Assembly (NCBI RefSeq): GCF_001517425.1
Contig: NZ_FBWL01000154.1
Coordinates: 1 to 60,901, forward strand
Reading direction: 5' to 3'
Length of the DNA: 60,901 bases
DNA from: Clostridium sp. C105KSO13
GTDB taxonomy: Bacteria; Bacillota; Clostridia; Lachnospirales; Lachnospiraceae
Position numbers and translations under genes: made by a program. Below the pieces are notes generated by a model. It made no database searches. It was not told where the DNA came from and saw only the letters and a list, made by a program, of their open reading frames with translations. Positions 60,717 through 60,901 of this stretch are shown here, piece after piece; the stretch's first letter is position 1, and every line of letters begins with the position of its first letter.

Positions 60717-60901
60717 TTAATTAATATATCCTGCCTTTTTCAATATCTCTTTTGCCTTTTCTAGGTTTGCATCAGATACCAGTATCACAGGGCCCGTACA
60801 GCCCATTCCGCTGTCCGCATAGATGCCTTCTTTCCACAGCGCTTTCACGCCCTCCTCCAGATCCATGATCTCGATTCCGGGGATCTGCTCCGTCACCACC
60901 T
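60717..60901 (-). CDS. 3' end of an unrecognised gene (partial)
   Basis: About 61 C-terminal residues of a protein that continues past the window edge. Visible are GIEIMDLEEGVKALWKEGIY, the motif GMGCTGPVILVS, and a closing helix EKAKEILKKAGYIN. The GTG codons at the edge are probably internal. The GCTGP motif hints at a small-molecule or redox enzyme domain, but I do not recognise the family. It reads toward the DUF3841 pair. Confidence 0.5.
   Translation of the reverse strand, partial: VVTEQIPGIEIMDLEEGVKALWKEGIYADSGMGCTGPVILVSDANLEKAKEILKKAGYIN

Noticed and set aside
1-60901. CRISPR arrays, insertion sequences, prophage or integrated-element genes
   Set aside because: No regularly spaced repeats, transposase, integrase or phage structural proteins were seen on either strand.

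Overview
This window looks like a piece of a Clostridia chromosome, most likely from a gut-type Lachnospiraceae. The reasons are the moderate GC content with AT-rich intergenic DNA, the type II fatty-acid operon using FabK and a FabT-like MarR regulator, a fused AccD-AccA, a type III glutamine synthetase, a murB-rapZ-whiA-crh cluster, and ribose-type sugar ABC systems with AraC, LacI and ROK regulators. This assignment rests on gene content and recognisable protein families; no database search was run.

Housekeeping part (0.3-38.4 kb). A minus-strand fatty-acid operon runs fabH-acpP-fabK-fabD-fabG-fabF-accB-fabZ-accC-accDA, then a second FabK-like flavoprotein and a MarR regulator. Its promoter, upstream of fabH, carries a FabT-type palindrome. 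Next come tRNA-Leu(CAG), a small XRE regulator, a zinc-ribbon membrane protein, a four-gene GldA/F/G-like ABC operon ending in a DUF4340 protein, a PF09818 ATPase, glutamine synthetase III, class II aldolase, tRNA-Glu(CTC), a lipid kinase and murB-rapZ-whiA-crh. On the plus strand follow a CNNM/CBS protein, an amidase with a SPOR domain and a large PEP/pyruvate-binding protein. Then come glmM, an FAD oxidoreductase, a HAD phosphatase, rpiB, a TDT-type transporter and a C_GCAxxG_C_C protein.

Sugar island (38.4-59.4 kb). Two catabolic systems sit back to back. The first is on the minus strand: an AlsE-like epimerase, LacI regulator, PfkB sugar kinase, HxlA and HxlB (ribulose-monophosphate enzymes), an AraC-type response regulator with its histidine kinase, and a YtfQ/R/T/YjfF-like ABC importer. 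It starts at a sigma-A promoter followed by a perfect 14-bp LacI-type operator. The second consists of a ROK regulator, an RbsA/C/B-like ABC importer (minus strand), and a divergent plus-strand operon encoding an erythritol/L-threitol-dehydrogenase-like enzyme, DhaK-like and DhaL-like kinase subunits and an RpiB-family isomerase. I infer it converts a tetritol through erythrulose and erythrulose 4-phosphate to erythrose 4-phosphate. The two divergent operons are driven by near-duplicate promoter-operator modules (TTGACA-N17, then a -10 box whose last base begins TTATGTAAA-N5-TTTwCATAA). The ROK gene's own promoter carries a matching half-site in the same register.

Right end (59.5-60.9 kb). 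Two overlapping DUF3841 paralogues and the 3' end of an unrecognised gene. I saw no CRISPR array, transposase, integrase, phage gene or rRNA.
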